Assembly (NCBI GenBank): GCA_003219925.1
Contig: QHQU01000065.1
Coordinates: 1 to 24,306 of the forward strand
Length of the DNA: 24,306 bases
Source of the DNA: Verrucomicrobiota bacterium
GTDB taxonomy: Bacteria; Verrucomicrobiota; Verrucomicrobiia; Chthoniobacterales; UBA10450
Direction of reading: 5' to 3'
Positions 7,445-14,520 of the stretch are shown piece after piece (position 1 is the first letter of the stretch; the number at the start of each line of letters is the position of its first letter). Below the pieces are notes generated by a model. That model did not search any database and had not been told where the DNA came from. It saw only the letters and a list, made by a program, of their open reading frames with translations. The translations under genes were made by a program, and so were the position numbers.

Positions 7445-7648
7445 CTAACGCCGGTCCGTCATGTTGGCGAACTGGCCTTGCGTTTCCCACTTCTCCTGTT
7501 TGTTCCAAGGAATCTGGGATTCTTTTTTGGCATCAGGATCATCGACCAGCGCCAGTTGCGGTTTCTGCGTCGCGCAGGCGGCAAAGGCCATGCAACCTGC
7601 CAATAACAATAAAGCGGAGATTGTTCGTTTAGGAATTCGAGCCAGCAT
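7445..7648 (-). CDS. Small predicted lipoprotein
   Basis: A 67-residue protein with a basic N-terminus (MLARIPKR), a hydrophobic stretch and a clean lipobox LAGC with Cys19; a second possible Cys25 follows in FAAC. The mature part is short, polar and Trp-containing (IPWNKQEKWETQGQFANM), so it is probably tethered to an envelope membrane. The start overlaps the 3' end of the upstream coiled-coil gene by 20 bases, suggesting coupled translation and a common role. The frame is open further upstream, but the lipobox position argues for the ATG at 7648. Function unknown. Confidence 0.7.
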   Translation of the reverse strand: MLARIPKRTISALLLLAGCMAFAACATQKPQLALVDDPDAKKESQIPWNKQEKWETQGQFANMTDRR

Positions 7649-8420
7649 AAATGACGGTATCACCTGGTTGCACCTGGACGCCACGCGCCAGGCTGTTTCC
7701 AAGAATATCACCGATAGCTGTCGCCGGTTCAACCGACGAAATGCGAATTTTTCCAATAATGGTGGTCTCGCGCAGCACCAACATTTCGGCATTAGGCTCT
7801 AACCCCTGGCGATTGCCCAGATTGAGCACGACGAAATTGTAGGCCTGATTCACCGCCAGCACGGTTCCGCGGACGGAAGGATGAAAACTCGGCTCGCGGC
7901 GCTGGACCATCACTTCCGGAGCGCGCGATTGTTCACGCGTCGGCCCCAGTCGTTCGGCGATGAAGGTTTTCTCGTGTTCTGCGCCCTCCAATTGTTTCCG
8001 CGCATCATCAAGCTGGGCCTGTAGCTCTGCTACCGAGGGCGCACCAGGATTTGGATTTGCCGAATTCTTGTTCATCTCGTCGATATGTTTCTGTAACTCC
8101 GCGATTTGGGCTTCGTTCGCCTGCAGCTTGCCTTGCAAATCCGATTTCTCGGTTTGTGTCTTCACCAGTTCCGCTTCCGCGCTGGCTATCCGGGTCTCGT
8201 TTTCACTAACCTTCGCCCGTTCGCCGGCAACCTTCGTTTCCCGGTCCCTGATACCTTTTTCCGCAGTCTGACGGCGGCGCTCGGCCGTTTCGCGCTGATT
8301 TTTAGCCGCCGCCACGTCGGTTCGCAAAGCCTTGGCTTTGCCACCATTCAAAACGCCGAACACGGCTGAAATGAGCAACAGCGATACCGAAATGGCGAGG
8401 AGCGGCTTTGGAGAATTCAC
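7629..8420 (-). CDS. Membrane-anchored coiled-coil protein with C-terminal beta domain
   Basis: A 263-residue protein starting at a GTG. Residues 6-24 form one transmembrane anchor. Residues about 30-155 are a long coiled coil rich in Glu, Lys, Ala and Gln, interrupted by a Pro/Asn-rich hinge (NSANPNPGAPS). Residues about 170-260 form a small beta-rich domain: RGTVLAVNQAYNFVVLNLGNRQGL, then RETTIIGKIRISSVEP and VQPGDTVIY. This layout resembles envelope proteins whose C-terminal domains look like the FlgT/MreC-type beta folds, but I would not name it. It overlaps the lipoprotein gene, so the two may act together at the cell envelope, perhaps as a spacer or scaffold in the periplasm. Confidence 0.75.
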   Translation of the reverse strand: MNSPKPLLAISVSLLLISAVFGVLNGGKAKALRTDVAAAKNQRETAERRRQTAEKGIRDRETKVAGERAKVSENETRIASAEAELVKTQTEKSDLQGKLQANEAQIAELQKHIDEMNKNSANPNPGAPSVAELQAQLDDARKQLEGAEHEKTFIAERLGPTREQSRAPEVMVQRREPSFHPSVRGTVLAVNQAYNFVVLNLGNRQGLEPNAEMLVLRETTIIGKIRISSVEPATAIGDILGNSLARGVQVQPGDTVIYAGSNS

Positions 8421-8648
8421 GGGGCGGATTTACGGGAAGAACTTTTTACACGAAGAAAGGCCGAATTAGCAATACGGAAATGCGAAATTTACAGGATTAT
8501 TGGGACATTCGATCTTGCGCGGATTCAGTGCGAAAGGCTCCCGGCTTGAGATTTCGCCAGCGGCGCTTTATGGCCGCAGGAAAGGCTTAAAACCCTTTCT
8601 GCCGCGCCGGAGATCCGAGCTTCGGCAAATTGGGGCAGTGCCCAATTC

Positions 8649-8677
8649 TTGCGCGCCTGTTCCGCCCGCCCTATAGA
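8649..8677 (+). promoter_or_regulatory. Sigma-70-like promoter for the small basic protein operon
   Basis: TTGCGC (8649-8654), a 17-base spacer and TATAGA (8672-8677) fit a housekeeping promoter. Transcription would start around 8684, only about two bases before the ATG at 8686, so the message may be leaderless. The remaining 8421-8648 stretch shows no gene, only a weak hairpin (AATTGGGG...GCCCAATT, about 8637). Confidence 0.4.
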
Positions 8678-8685
8678 TGGTACGC

Positions 8686-8838
8686 ATGGGTCAACAACTT
8701 CGCAGACGCGCCAAAAGAAAACGTCGTAAAGCTTATCTCGAGCGCAAACGAGCCAAGCAAAAATCGATGCGGCGCGAGCCGACACGCGCCAAACCAAAGA
8801 AATCCGCGGCCTCACCATCGCCAGTTGCCACGGAATAA
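8686..8838 (+). CDS. Small highly basic protein (50 residues)
   Basis: The frame ATG 8686 to TAA 8838 encodes a 50-residue protein whose first 30 residues are almost entirely Arg/Lys/Gln/Ala (MGQQLRRRAKRKRRKAYLER onward), ending in a Pro/Ser/Ala tail. It has no hydrophobic segment. The composition suggests RNA, ribosome or DNA binding. From memory, similar short proteins accompany YacP-like genes in Verrucomicrobia, which supports a real gene. Its stop is 7 bases before the GTG of the NYN gene, so they form an operon. There is no Shine-Dalgarno, and a good promoter abuts the start. Confidence 0.7.
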   Translation: MGQQLRRRAKRKRRKAYLERKRAKQKSMRREPTRAKPKKSAASPSPVATE

Positions 8839-8845
8839 GCCTTCC

Positions 8846-9250
8846 GTGCGCGCACGCTATCTCATTGTCGATGGCCACAGCGCGATCTTCGGTTGGCCAG
8901 AAATGCAACAACTGCACGCCCGTCGCTCCTCACTCGCACGCGATGCCCTCGTCAAAAAACTCCGGGATTACCAGGACTACACAGGCGTTCGCGTCGTCGT
9001 AGTTTTTGATGGCAAAGGCACTTCCGCTACCGAGCAATCCGAGCCGCACAGCGTGCAAATTTTTTATTCACGGGCGGGCCAAACCGCAGACGCGATTATT
9101 GAACGGTTGGCCAGCAAATACGCTGAAAAATTTGATCTCACAGTCGCAACTTCTGATTTACTGGAGCGGGAAACGGCCAACGCGTGCGGGGCAGAATGTA
9201 TCTCAATCGAGAACTTGCGCGCGCTGATTGACGAAGCGGTGCCGAACTAA
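8846..9250 (+). CDS. YacP/Rae1-like NYN-domain protein (putative ribonuclease)
   Basis: A 134-residue protein with the NYN/PIN-like fold. Conserved acidic positions are visible in YLIVDGHSAI (Asp near residue 9), VVVVFDGKG, the TADAIIERLA helix and VATSDLLER; together these would hold catalytic metal. Bacillus Rae1 (YacP) is a ribosome-associated endoribonuclease, so a role in mRNA or rRNA processing is likely. The GTG at 8846 is chosen because homology starts there; the frame is open upstream only by chance through the small basic protein gene. It is shorter than Rae1 (about 170 residues), lacking much of the C-terminus. Its stop codon overlaps the response-regulator stop by 3 bases. Confidence 0.8.
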   Translation: MRARYLIVDGHSAIFGWPEMQQLHARRSSLARDALVKKLRDYQDYTGVRVVVVFDGKGTSATEQSEPHSVQIFYSRAGQTADAIIERLASKYAEKFDLTVATSDLLERETANACGAECISIENLRALIDEAVPN

Positions 9251-9681
9251 GCTGCGCCCAATAATTCCCGCTGCAGTCGAACGCGCCGTGCGTTGTAGCG
9301 CGCGGCTGCTAATACTCGTGCGAGGACGCAATACAGCTGTTCCATCGGCAAATTTTTACTCACGTATCCGTTCGCACCGGCACGCATTGCCGCTCGCACT
9401 TGCGCCTCATTACAACCGTTCTCGGTGAAAACCACGATCGGCAGTCTGGAATCGATGGCCCGGAGAGATGCGACCAACGATGTTCCGTTAGTGTTCGGCA
9501 AATTGAGGTCGACAACTACCACTTCGCATCGCTTTTCGCTGAGCCAATCGAGAGCTTTCTCCGCTTCCATAGTAGCATTAGAGGGATGTCCGCGCCTGGA
9601 CAGGTAGGTGGCGAGGAATTCCGAAATGCTCGGATCATCATCGACGAGGAGGAATTCAGTGTCGGGCTGGGTGTTCTGCAT
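9247..9681 (-). CDS. Single-domain response regulator (CheY-like receiver)
   Basis: A 144-residue cytosolic protein consisting of one receiver domain. The acidic pocket LLVDDDPS (Asp14-16), the phosphoacceptor Asp58 in VVVDLNLPN, Thr86 in VFTENG and Lys109 in VSKNLP are all present, so it should be phosphorylatable. There is no DNA-binding output domain; the C-terminal tail is Arg/Leu/Ala-rich and helical. It probably signals through protein contact with an unknown kinase. It is convergent with the NYN gene, with overlapping stop codons, and lies downstream of lpxD on the same strand with about 165 bases between. Confidence 0.88.
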   Translation of the reverse strand: MQNTQPDTEFLLVDDDPSISEFLATYLSRRGHPSNATMEAEKALDWLSEKRCEVVVVDLNLPNTNGTSLVASLRAIDSRLPIVVFTENGCNEAQVRAAMRAGANGYVSKNLPMEQLYCVLARVLAAARYNARRVRLQRELLGAA

Positions 9682-9845
9682 TTTCTATAAATTCAATATT
9701 TACAATAGCAGCAACCTTGCCAGCTTTTCTGCAACCCAATTGCAGCGCAAGGTTCTACAGTTCAAGCCCTTGCTCCTCAACAATGATGAAGCCTGAAGGA
9801 CGCAATTGTGCAGCTCCCCAACGCTCCCTGTTACCGGCTTCTCGC

Positions 9846-10859
9846 TTAGTCCTTCAACTTCGCTTCTATTTTTCTTACTCGCTCGAAAAACTCTCCTAAT
9901 CGCCGCACCCAGGCCAACTGCACTTTCGCTTCTTTCAGCGGCACGGATGGGGTCGCCCACCAAACTCCTCCGTTGAGATTCTTCGAAACCCCAGTCTGCG
10001 CACCGATCATCGTGCCATCAGCAATTTCGATATGCCCAATGATTCCGGCTTGCCCCCCGATCATCACTCTCTTGCCGATGCGCACGCTCCCCGCGATCCC
10101 CGTTTGCGCGGCAATCACGGTATCTTTTCCGATTACGACGTTGTGGGCTACCTGCACCAGATTATCAATCTTCGCGCCGGCCTGAATCCAGGTGCGGCCA
10201 AAACGCGCTCGATCGATCGTCGTGTTCGCGCCGATCTCCACATCATCGTCGATTTGAACAATCCCAATCTGTGGCACTTTCTGCTGCCCCTCCGCCGTCA
10301 TTTCGAACCCGAATCCGTCTGCCCCAATCACGGCGCCGCTGTGCAAAATCACTCGCGCCCCGAGACGGCAGCGCTCCCGGATTGTTACTCTCGGATAAAT
10401 CATGCAACCGTCACCGATGACGACATCGTGCCCGATGTAACTCCCGGCGCCGATGACGGTACGTGATCCAATTCGCGCGCCGGCTTCGATTACCACCAAC
10501 GGTTGAATTGAGATGTGATCGCCCAATTTCGCCCGCGGGTGAATGACTGCGCTGGGATGAATGCCCGGCGCGAATTTTATCGGGGGCGGCGCGAACTTGG
10601 TGACCACCTGCCCGAATGCTTTTGCCGGGTCTGGGGTCCGAATGACTGCTGCTTCGATTTGTTCGGAAAAATCACCCGGCACAATCACGGCTGCGGCGCG
10701 CGTATTTCGCAGTTGCGCGAGGTAACGTGGATTATTGAAAAAGGAGACCTCGTGGACGGTCGCCTCTGCCAAAGAAGCTGCGCCGGTGATTTTCGTTTCC
10801 GGATCGCCTTCGAGTTTTCCGCCGGATAATTTCGCAATCTGTTCCAGAGTGAGCGTCAC
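9846..10859 (-). CDS. lpxD: UDP-3-O-(3-hydroxyacyl)glucosamine N-acyltransferase
   Basis: A 337-residue cytosolic trimeric enzyme adding the N-linked acyl chain in lipid A biosynthesis. The N-terminal uridine-binding domain (about 1-95) includes LEQIAKLSGGKLEGD and FFNNPRYLAQL. A long left-handed beta-helix of hexapeptide repeats follows (about 100-300), with catalytic His239 in QVAHNVVIG, and a C-terminal helix ends in KIEAKLKD. Length matches the family (about 340). It is isolated here rather than in the bam-skp-lpxD-fabZ-lpxA cluster of Proteobacteria. Its presence shows an outer membrane with lipid A. Confidence 0.96.
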   Translation of the reverse strand: MTLTLEQIAKLSGGKLEGDPETKITGAASLAEATVHEVSFFNNPRYLAQLRNTRAAAVIVPGDFSEQIEAAVIRTPDPAKAFGQVVTKFAPPPIKFAPGIHPSAVIHPRAKLGDHISIQPLVVIEAGARIGSRTVIGAGSYIGHDVVIGDGCMIYPRVTIRERCRLGARVILHSGAVIGADGFGFEMTAEGQQKVPQIGIVQIDDDVEIGANTTIDRARFGRTWIQAGAKIDNLVQVAHNVVIGKDTVIAAQTGIAGSVRIGKRVMIGGQAGIIGHIEIADGTMIGAQTGVSKNLNGGVWWATPSVPLKEAKVQLAWVRRLGEFFERVRKIEAKLKD

Positions 10860-10879
10860 GTTCTCTTTCTAGATTACGG

Positions 10880-10900
10880 AGGCGCTTGTGCCAAGCGCCT
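10880..10900. repeat. Perfect 9-bp hairpin upstream of lpxD
   Basis: AGGCGCTTG (10880-10888) and CAAGCGCCT (10892-10900) pair perfectly around a 3-base loop, 20 bases before the lpxD start. No T run follows on either strand. It may be an operator or leader hairpin for lpxD. Confidence 0.5.
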
Positions 10901-10948
10901 ACTGGAAGCCAGGCACGTTGCCGAAGAAAGGTGGCGCCCCGGCAATCG

Positions 10949-11038
10949 CTTTTTGTCATTCCGAGCAAAGTCGAGGAATCTCGAAATAGATCCTTATAAA
11001 GCTAGAGATGTCTCGACTTCGCTCGACATGACAAAAAG
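10949..11038. repeat. Dispersed inverted-repeat element (TCATTCCGAG family)
   Basis: The 34-base arms 10949-10982 (starting CTTTTTGTCATTCCGAGC) and 11005-11038 are imperfect reverse complements around a 22-base AT-rich centre. It lies in the 301-base gap between lpxD and the aldolase gene. It is a relative of 5827-5981, and no transposase is nearby. The rest of this gap (11039-11160) shows nothing recognisable. Confidence 0.75.
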
Positions 11039-11160
11039 CCTATTTCGTCACATTTGAGCGCAATTACAGGCTGGAGGTCCGTATCATGCAAGGTCCAAGA
11101 ATTGTAGGGCGATGAGGGTTAAGTAACTTGTCCACGTCACCACCTGCGGATAAACCCCGC

Positions 11161-12063
11161 TTAGCTATTCGATGCGTCGAAAATGCATTGAATGGATTTA
11201 TCGAGCATAGCATTAAACTCAGCGTCAGATTGCTGAGCCGTCAGGCCTTCAACCAGCGCGCGGGAAAAGCTGGCGACCACGCCATGATTTTTGCGCAGAC
11301 GATTGTTTGCTTCTTCCCGTGAATAGCCGCCGGAGAGCGCAACCACCCTCAGAACCCTGGGATGTTTGACAAACTCGGCGTAGAAGTTGTCCTGCTCCGG
11401 CAGCGTAAGCTTGAGCATGATGAATTGACCATCTGGCAATTGGTTGACTTTCTCGAGGATGGCTGCTTTGAGTAATTGCTCCGCCTTTCCCTTTTCGGGG
11501 CAGTGAATATCAATCTCCGGCTCGATGATGGGGACGAGGTTCGCGGAGATAATCTGCTGAGCGATTTCGAACTGCTGGATCACGATGTTCTTGGTACCTG
11601 CTTCGTCGGCTCGTTTGATAAATGAGCGCATTTTGGTTCCGAAGATCCGCTTGGCCCTGGCTTTGTCGAGGAGCGCGGCCAGCATCGGCATGGGCTTCAT
11701 CAGCTGGACCCCGTCTTCCTCGGCGGCAAGGCCTTGGTCCACTTTCAGAAACGGCACGACCCGTTTCACGGTCCAAAGATAGTCCGCGGTGGGCTGCCCT
11801 TCGATTTCCCTGTCCATTGTGTTCTCGAACAGGATGGCGCCGATAATCCGGTCCCCGTTGAAGGCGGGACTAGTGATGATGCGGGTCCGCATCTGATGGA
11901 CGATAGCGAACATCTCCTCGTCGCTGGACCATGTATTCTCTTGAACTCCGTAAAGACGCAGGGCTTTCGGCGTGCTGCCGCCGCTTTGATCCAGCGCCGC
12001 AATGAAACCGGGACTGGTCTTAACTTTTTGCAATTGTTCTGCGTTAACGGCGATAGATTTCAT
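11161..12063 (-). CDS. fda: Fructose-bisphosphate aldolase, class I (bacterial short type)
   Basis: A 300-residue cytosolic enzyme splitting fructose-1,6-bisphosphate into two triose phosphates by a Schiff base. Lys218 in FIMLKLTLPEQ is the expected Schiff-base lysine. IAALDQSGGSTPKAL (21-35), EEDGVQLMKP, EPEIDIHCPEK and VALSGGYSREEAN are characteristic of the metal-independent type found in Staphylococcus and others. The start is well supported by AAGGAG (minus strand, 12074-12069) five bases before the ATG, one of the few clear Shine-Dalgarno sites here. It is monocistronic. Confidence 0.95.
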   Translation of the reverse strand: MKSIAVNAEQLQKVKTSPGFIAALDQSGGSTPKALRLYGVQENTWSSDEEMFAIVHQMRTRIITSPAFNGDRIIGAILFENTMDREIEGQPTADYLWTVKRVVPFLKVDQGLAAEEDGVQLMKPMPMLAALLDKARAKRIFGTKMRSFIKRADEAGTKNIVIQQFEIAQQIISANLVPIIEPEIDIHCPEKGKAEQLLKAAILEKVNQLPDGQFIMLKLTLPEQDNFYAEFVKHPRVLRVVALSGGYSREEANNRLRKNHGVVASFSRALVEGLTAQQSDAEFNAMLDKSIQCIFDASNS

Positions 12064-12282
12064 GATGTCTCCTTAATTCTCGGTGGTAGTTAGTTTAACC
12101 AAGGTATTGGTTGCACTGCGCCCACGACGAACTTGCCGTCGGGACCTTGTAAAGCTGAGCCGTCGTCACAATCATGCCCCAAAACTAAAACGGGAAAGCA
12201 AAAGCGAAAAGCAATTCTTCACGGTCGACGTCACAGCAATCGACTCACTATAGTAGGTGGAGCGAACGCGGCCTAAGCCGAA

Positions 12283-13380
12283 TTACATTAGATCCTTTTC
12301 CAGAAAATAAAGGTAAAGGATCGCCATAGCATCCGTTTCGCTATCCAAAGGGTTATCGTACTCTGCCGAAAGCTCGTAGCGATGATGGCGTTGAATCGGA
12401 ATCCCTTCGATCGACTTGAACTCTTCGACGTAGGCAACGCCAACCCGGTCCGGCCAGTCCCGCGAATTCAACCGAAAGATGGTGGTCCCCGTCGTCAGAT
12501 CACGCAATTCCATTCCTCTCGCGAATGGATGAACGTGCATCGTTGCATAATGAATCGTCGTGTCGAAAGGGAGATTCAACTGCGGCGTAATCTCCGTCGT
12601 GTAGATGTGGTGGCCTGGAGGGACGATCCAATGGTTCATCAGGCCATCGCCGGGTTTGTTCGTACTTACTTCCCCTGACATGTTCACTTTCGACAATTCT
12701 GCGCATCCAGCTCCCATGTGCATTCCTGCTTTCGCCATACATGCAGGTCCCATCTTTGCCGAAACACCGTGAGGCTGCAGAACGTAGAGGGCGCGGCGGA
12801 AAAGCGCTTTCGTGGGTGCGCCGGGCTGATCGGCCGCTATCGTGTGCACCTTTGTCCGCATGCGAACGTTCACTACCTGATCTCTTTCGTTCAGATTTAA
12901 AGACATCGTCACGTAATCCAGTGCGGCGTCGGCAGGAATTGGCACGCCAAAGCCTGGCGGAAGCTCGATCGAGGACCGGCCCGGTACCAGGGTAAACAGG
13001 CGCCAGTCGAGGTGGGTCTTTCCGCCCAATTGTTGATTGTACTGAAGAGGGGTTCTGCCATGCTCGGCGAAGGTGAGATTGGAATGACAGAAAAACTCCT
13101 GGGAAATCGGCTTCTGAACCGCGGCATCGACGACTTCGGTCTCCAACCCGGTAACCCACTGCACTCCAGATTTCGCGCCCGCCGCGAGATGGATCCCACT
13201 CTGAATCGACCATGGACCTTCCATCGAGCGATAAATCTTATCCAGCCGATAGGCCTCGGACACGAGCGTCTGCAAGCCATCGGCCTTGGCTTTCGCTTCT
13301 GGATCAGGCCGGGTTATTGAATAAACCGCGGGCACGACAAGGGCGCCCGCGATGGCGAGAAGAACGAAGGGCCGGCTCAT
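12283..13380 (-). CDS. Membrane-anchored protein resembling copper type II (PHM-like) monooxygenases
   Basis: A 365-residue protein from the ATG at 13380; the frame is open another 39 codons upstream, but MSRPFVLLAIAGALVVPAVYS is a good signal anchor or signal peptide. The C-terminal half resembles the second domain of peptidylglycine/dopamine monooxygenases: HWIVPPG (about 250-256), MHVHPFARGMEL with His282/His284 as the HxH copper pair, and YDNP...TDAMAILYLYF with Met352 where PHM has its copper-ligand Met. A Met/His/Cys-rich loop, CMAKAGMHMGAGC (214-226), could also bind copper. The usual HH pair of the first copper site is not evident, although His99 (FFCHSNLTF) lies in the N-terminal half. 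Likely extracytoplasmic. Resemblance is by motif only, so the enzymatic role is tentative. Confidence 0.6.
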   Translation of the reverse strand: MSRPFVLLAIAGALVVPAVYSITRPDPEAKAKADGLQTLVSEAYRLDKIYRSMEGPWSIQSGIHLAAGAKSGVQWVTGLETEVVDAAVQKPISQEFFCHSNLTFAEHGRTPLQYNQQLGGKTHLDWRLFTLVPGRSSIELPPGFGVPIPADAALDYVTMSLNLNERDQVVNVRMRTKVHTIAADQPGAPTKALFRRALYVLQPHGVSAKMGPACMAKAGMHMGAGCAELSKVNMSGEVSTNKPGDGLMNHWIVPPGHHIYTTEITPQLNLPFDTTIHYATMHVHPFARGMELRDLTTGTTIFRLNSRDWPDRVGVAYVEEFKSIEGIPIQRHHRYELSAEYDNPLDSETDAMAILYLYFLEKDLM

Positions 13381-13434
13381 TACTCCGGCATCCTGCAGCA
13401 CAGCATGTGCCGATTCTATTCGATCAGGTTGTGG

Positions 13435-13474
13435 CACAGCCTGCTGGCTGTGGGGCAACGGGCATTTTGCCCGT
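13435..13474. repeat. Tandem hairpins between the PHM-like and DMT genes
   Basis: CACAGCC/GGCTGTG (13435-13441 with 13446-13452) and ACGGGCA/TGCCCGT (13458-13464 with 13468-13474) form two adjacent perfect 7-bp stems. They lie in the divergent gap between genes and resemble dispersed GGGCA-T-TGCCC palindromes. No T run follows. Confidence 0.55.
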
Positions 13475-13611
13475 GATTCCAGCGATGCAATTTTCAACCC
13501 CCGAAGAGCGCAAAGAAAATTCCAACCGCCTTCGACTTTCGCTGGAGCCTCAAGGACACAGATACGGAATAAAGTTTCGTCTTCGCGTCCGACTATCCAA
13601 AGTAAGTCGAA

Positions 13612-14457
13612 ATGCGAGTTTTCGTCCTCACTTTGCTCGCGATGACAGCGTTCGCGGGTAATTCCCTTCTTTGCCGGCAGGCGCTGAAACGAACTACGAT
13701 TGACGCGGCTAGTTTTACTTTCATCCGCATTTTGTCTGGCGCCGTGGTGCTTTGGCTTGTGGTGATGCTACGCAAAGGAACCCGACCCAAGGCAGGGAAC
13801 TGGGCGTCGGCGCTTGCGCTGTTTGCTTATGCCGCTGCTTTTTCATTTGCCTACATCTCTCTCTCCGCCAGCACCGGCGCGCTGCTTCTATTCGGCGCGG
13901 TCCAAGCCACCATGATCATCTGGGGACTGAGCCGGGGAGAGCGGTTGCAGACGCGACAATGGCTGGGTCTTGCGCTGGCCGTCGGTGGACTCGTCGCGTT
14001 GCTATTCCCCGGCCTCTCGGCTCCGCCAATCAACGGCGCGCTATTAATGTTATGTGCTGGAATCGCATGGGGATTCTATTCGCTGCGGGGCAAAGGAGCA
14101 GGCGATCCCGTGACCACGACGGCAGGTAATTTCTGGCGAGCCGTGGTCTTTGTTTCGATCTTGAGCATCGCCCTGTTGCCCTGGGCCAGGCTCGACCGCG
14201 CCGGCCTCGGCTATGCGGTACTCTCGGGGGCAATTGCTTCCGGAGTTGGCTATGTGATCTGGTACAGCGCTTTGCCAGGATTAAAAGCTGCCAGTGCCGC
14301 TACGGTGCAACTGAGCGTGCCGGTTCTCGCCGCCGCCGGTGGCATTTTATTTCTTGGCGAGTCGATCACCCTGCGTTTTCTCCTCGCATCCATTGCCGTT
14401 CTCGGCGGAATTGCGCTCGTTGTTACAGAGAAAACGCAGGTCGTTCTGCCTGACTAA
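13612..14457 (+). CDS. EamA/DMT-family transporter
   Basis: A 281-residue inner-membrane protein with about ten hydrophobic helices in two repeated halves. The N-terminal half begins LLAMTAFAGNSLLCRQALK and contains the Ser/Thr-rich FTFIRILSGAVVLWL. The C-terminal half has GIAWGFYSLRGK, ASGVGYVIWYSALPGLKAASAATVQLSVPVLAA and FLGESITLRFLLASIAVLGGIAL, the classic EamA ending. Members export amino acids, metabolites or drugs; the substrate is not predictable. Divergent from the PHM-like gene and convergent with the cyclase gene. Confidence 0.9.
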   Translation: MRVFVLTLLAMTAFAGNSLLCRQALKRTTIDAASFTFIRILSGAVVLWLVVMLRKGTRPKAGNWASALALFAYAAAFSFAYISLSASTGALLLFGAVQATMIIWGLSRGERLQTRQWLGLALAVGGLVALLFPGLSAPPINGALLMLCAGIAWGFYSLRGKGAGDPVTTTAGNFWRAVVFVSILSIALLPWARLDRAGLGYAVLSGAIASGVGYVIWYSALPGLKAASAATVQLSVPVLAAAGGILFLGESITLRFLLASIAVLGGIALVVTEKTQVVLPD

Positions 14458-14520
14458 ATTGACGCAACTAACCAGAAGTAGACAAAGCAGCTCGTCAACA
14501 CGAAACCGACGTCATTGACG

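Noticed and set aside
8630..8845. Upstream extension of the NYN frame
   Set aside because: It overlaps the small basic protein gene in another frame and shows no family similarity; the GTG at 8846 fits.
12241..12253. CGACTCACTATAG, matching 13 bases of the T7 promoter
   Set aside because: The upstream TAATA part and the GGG start are missing, there is no phage gene nearby, and it would transcribe antisense to a minus-strand gene; most likely chance.
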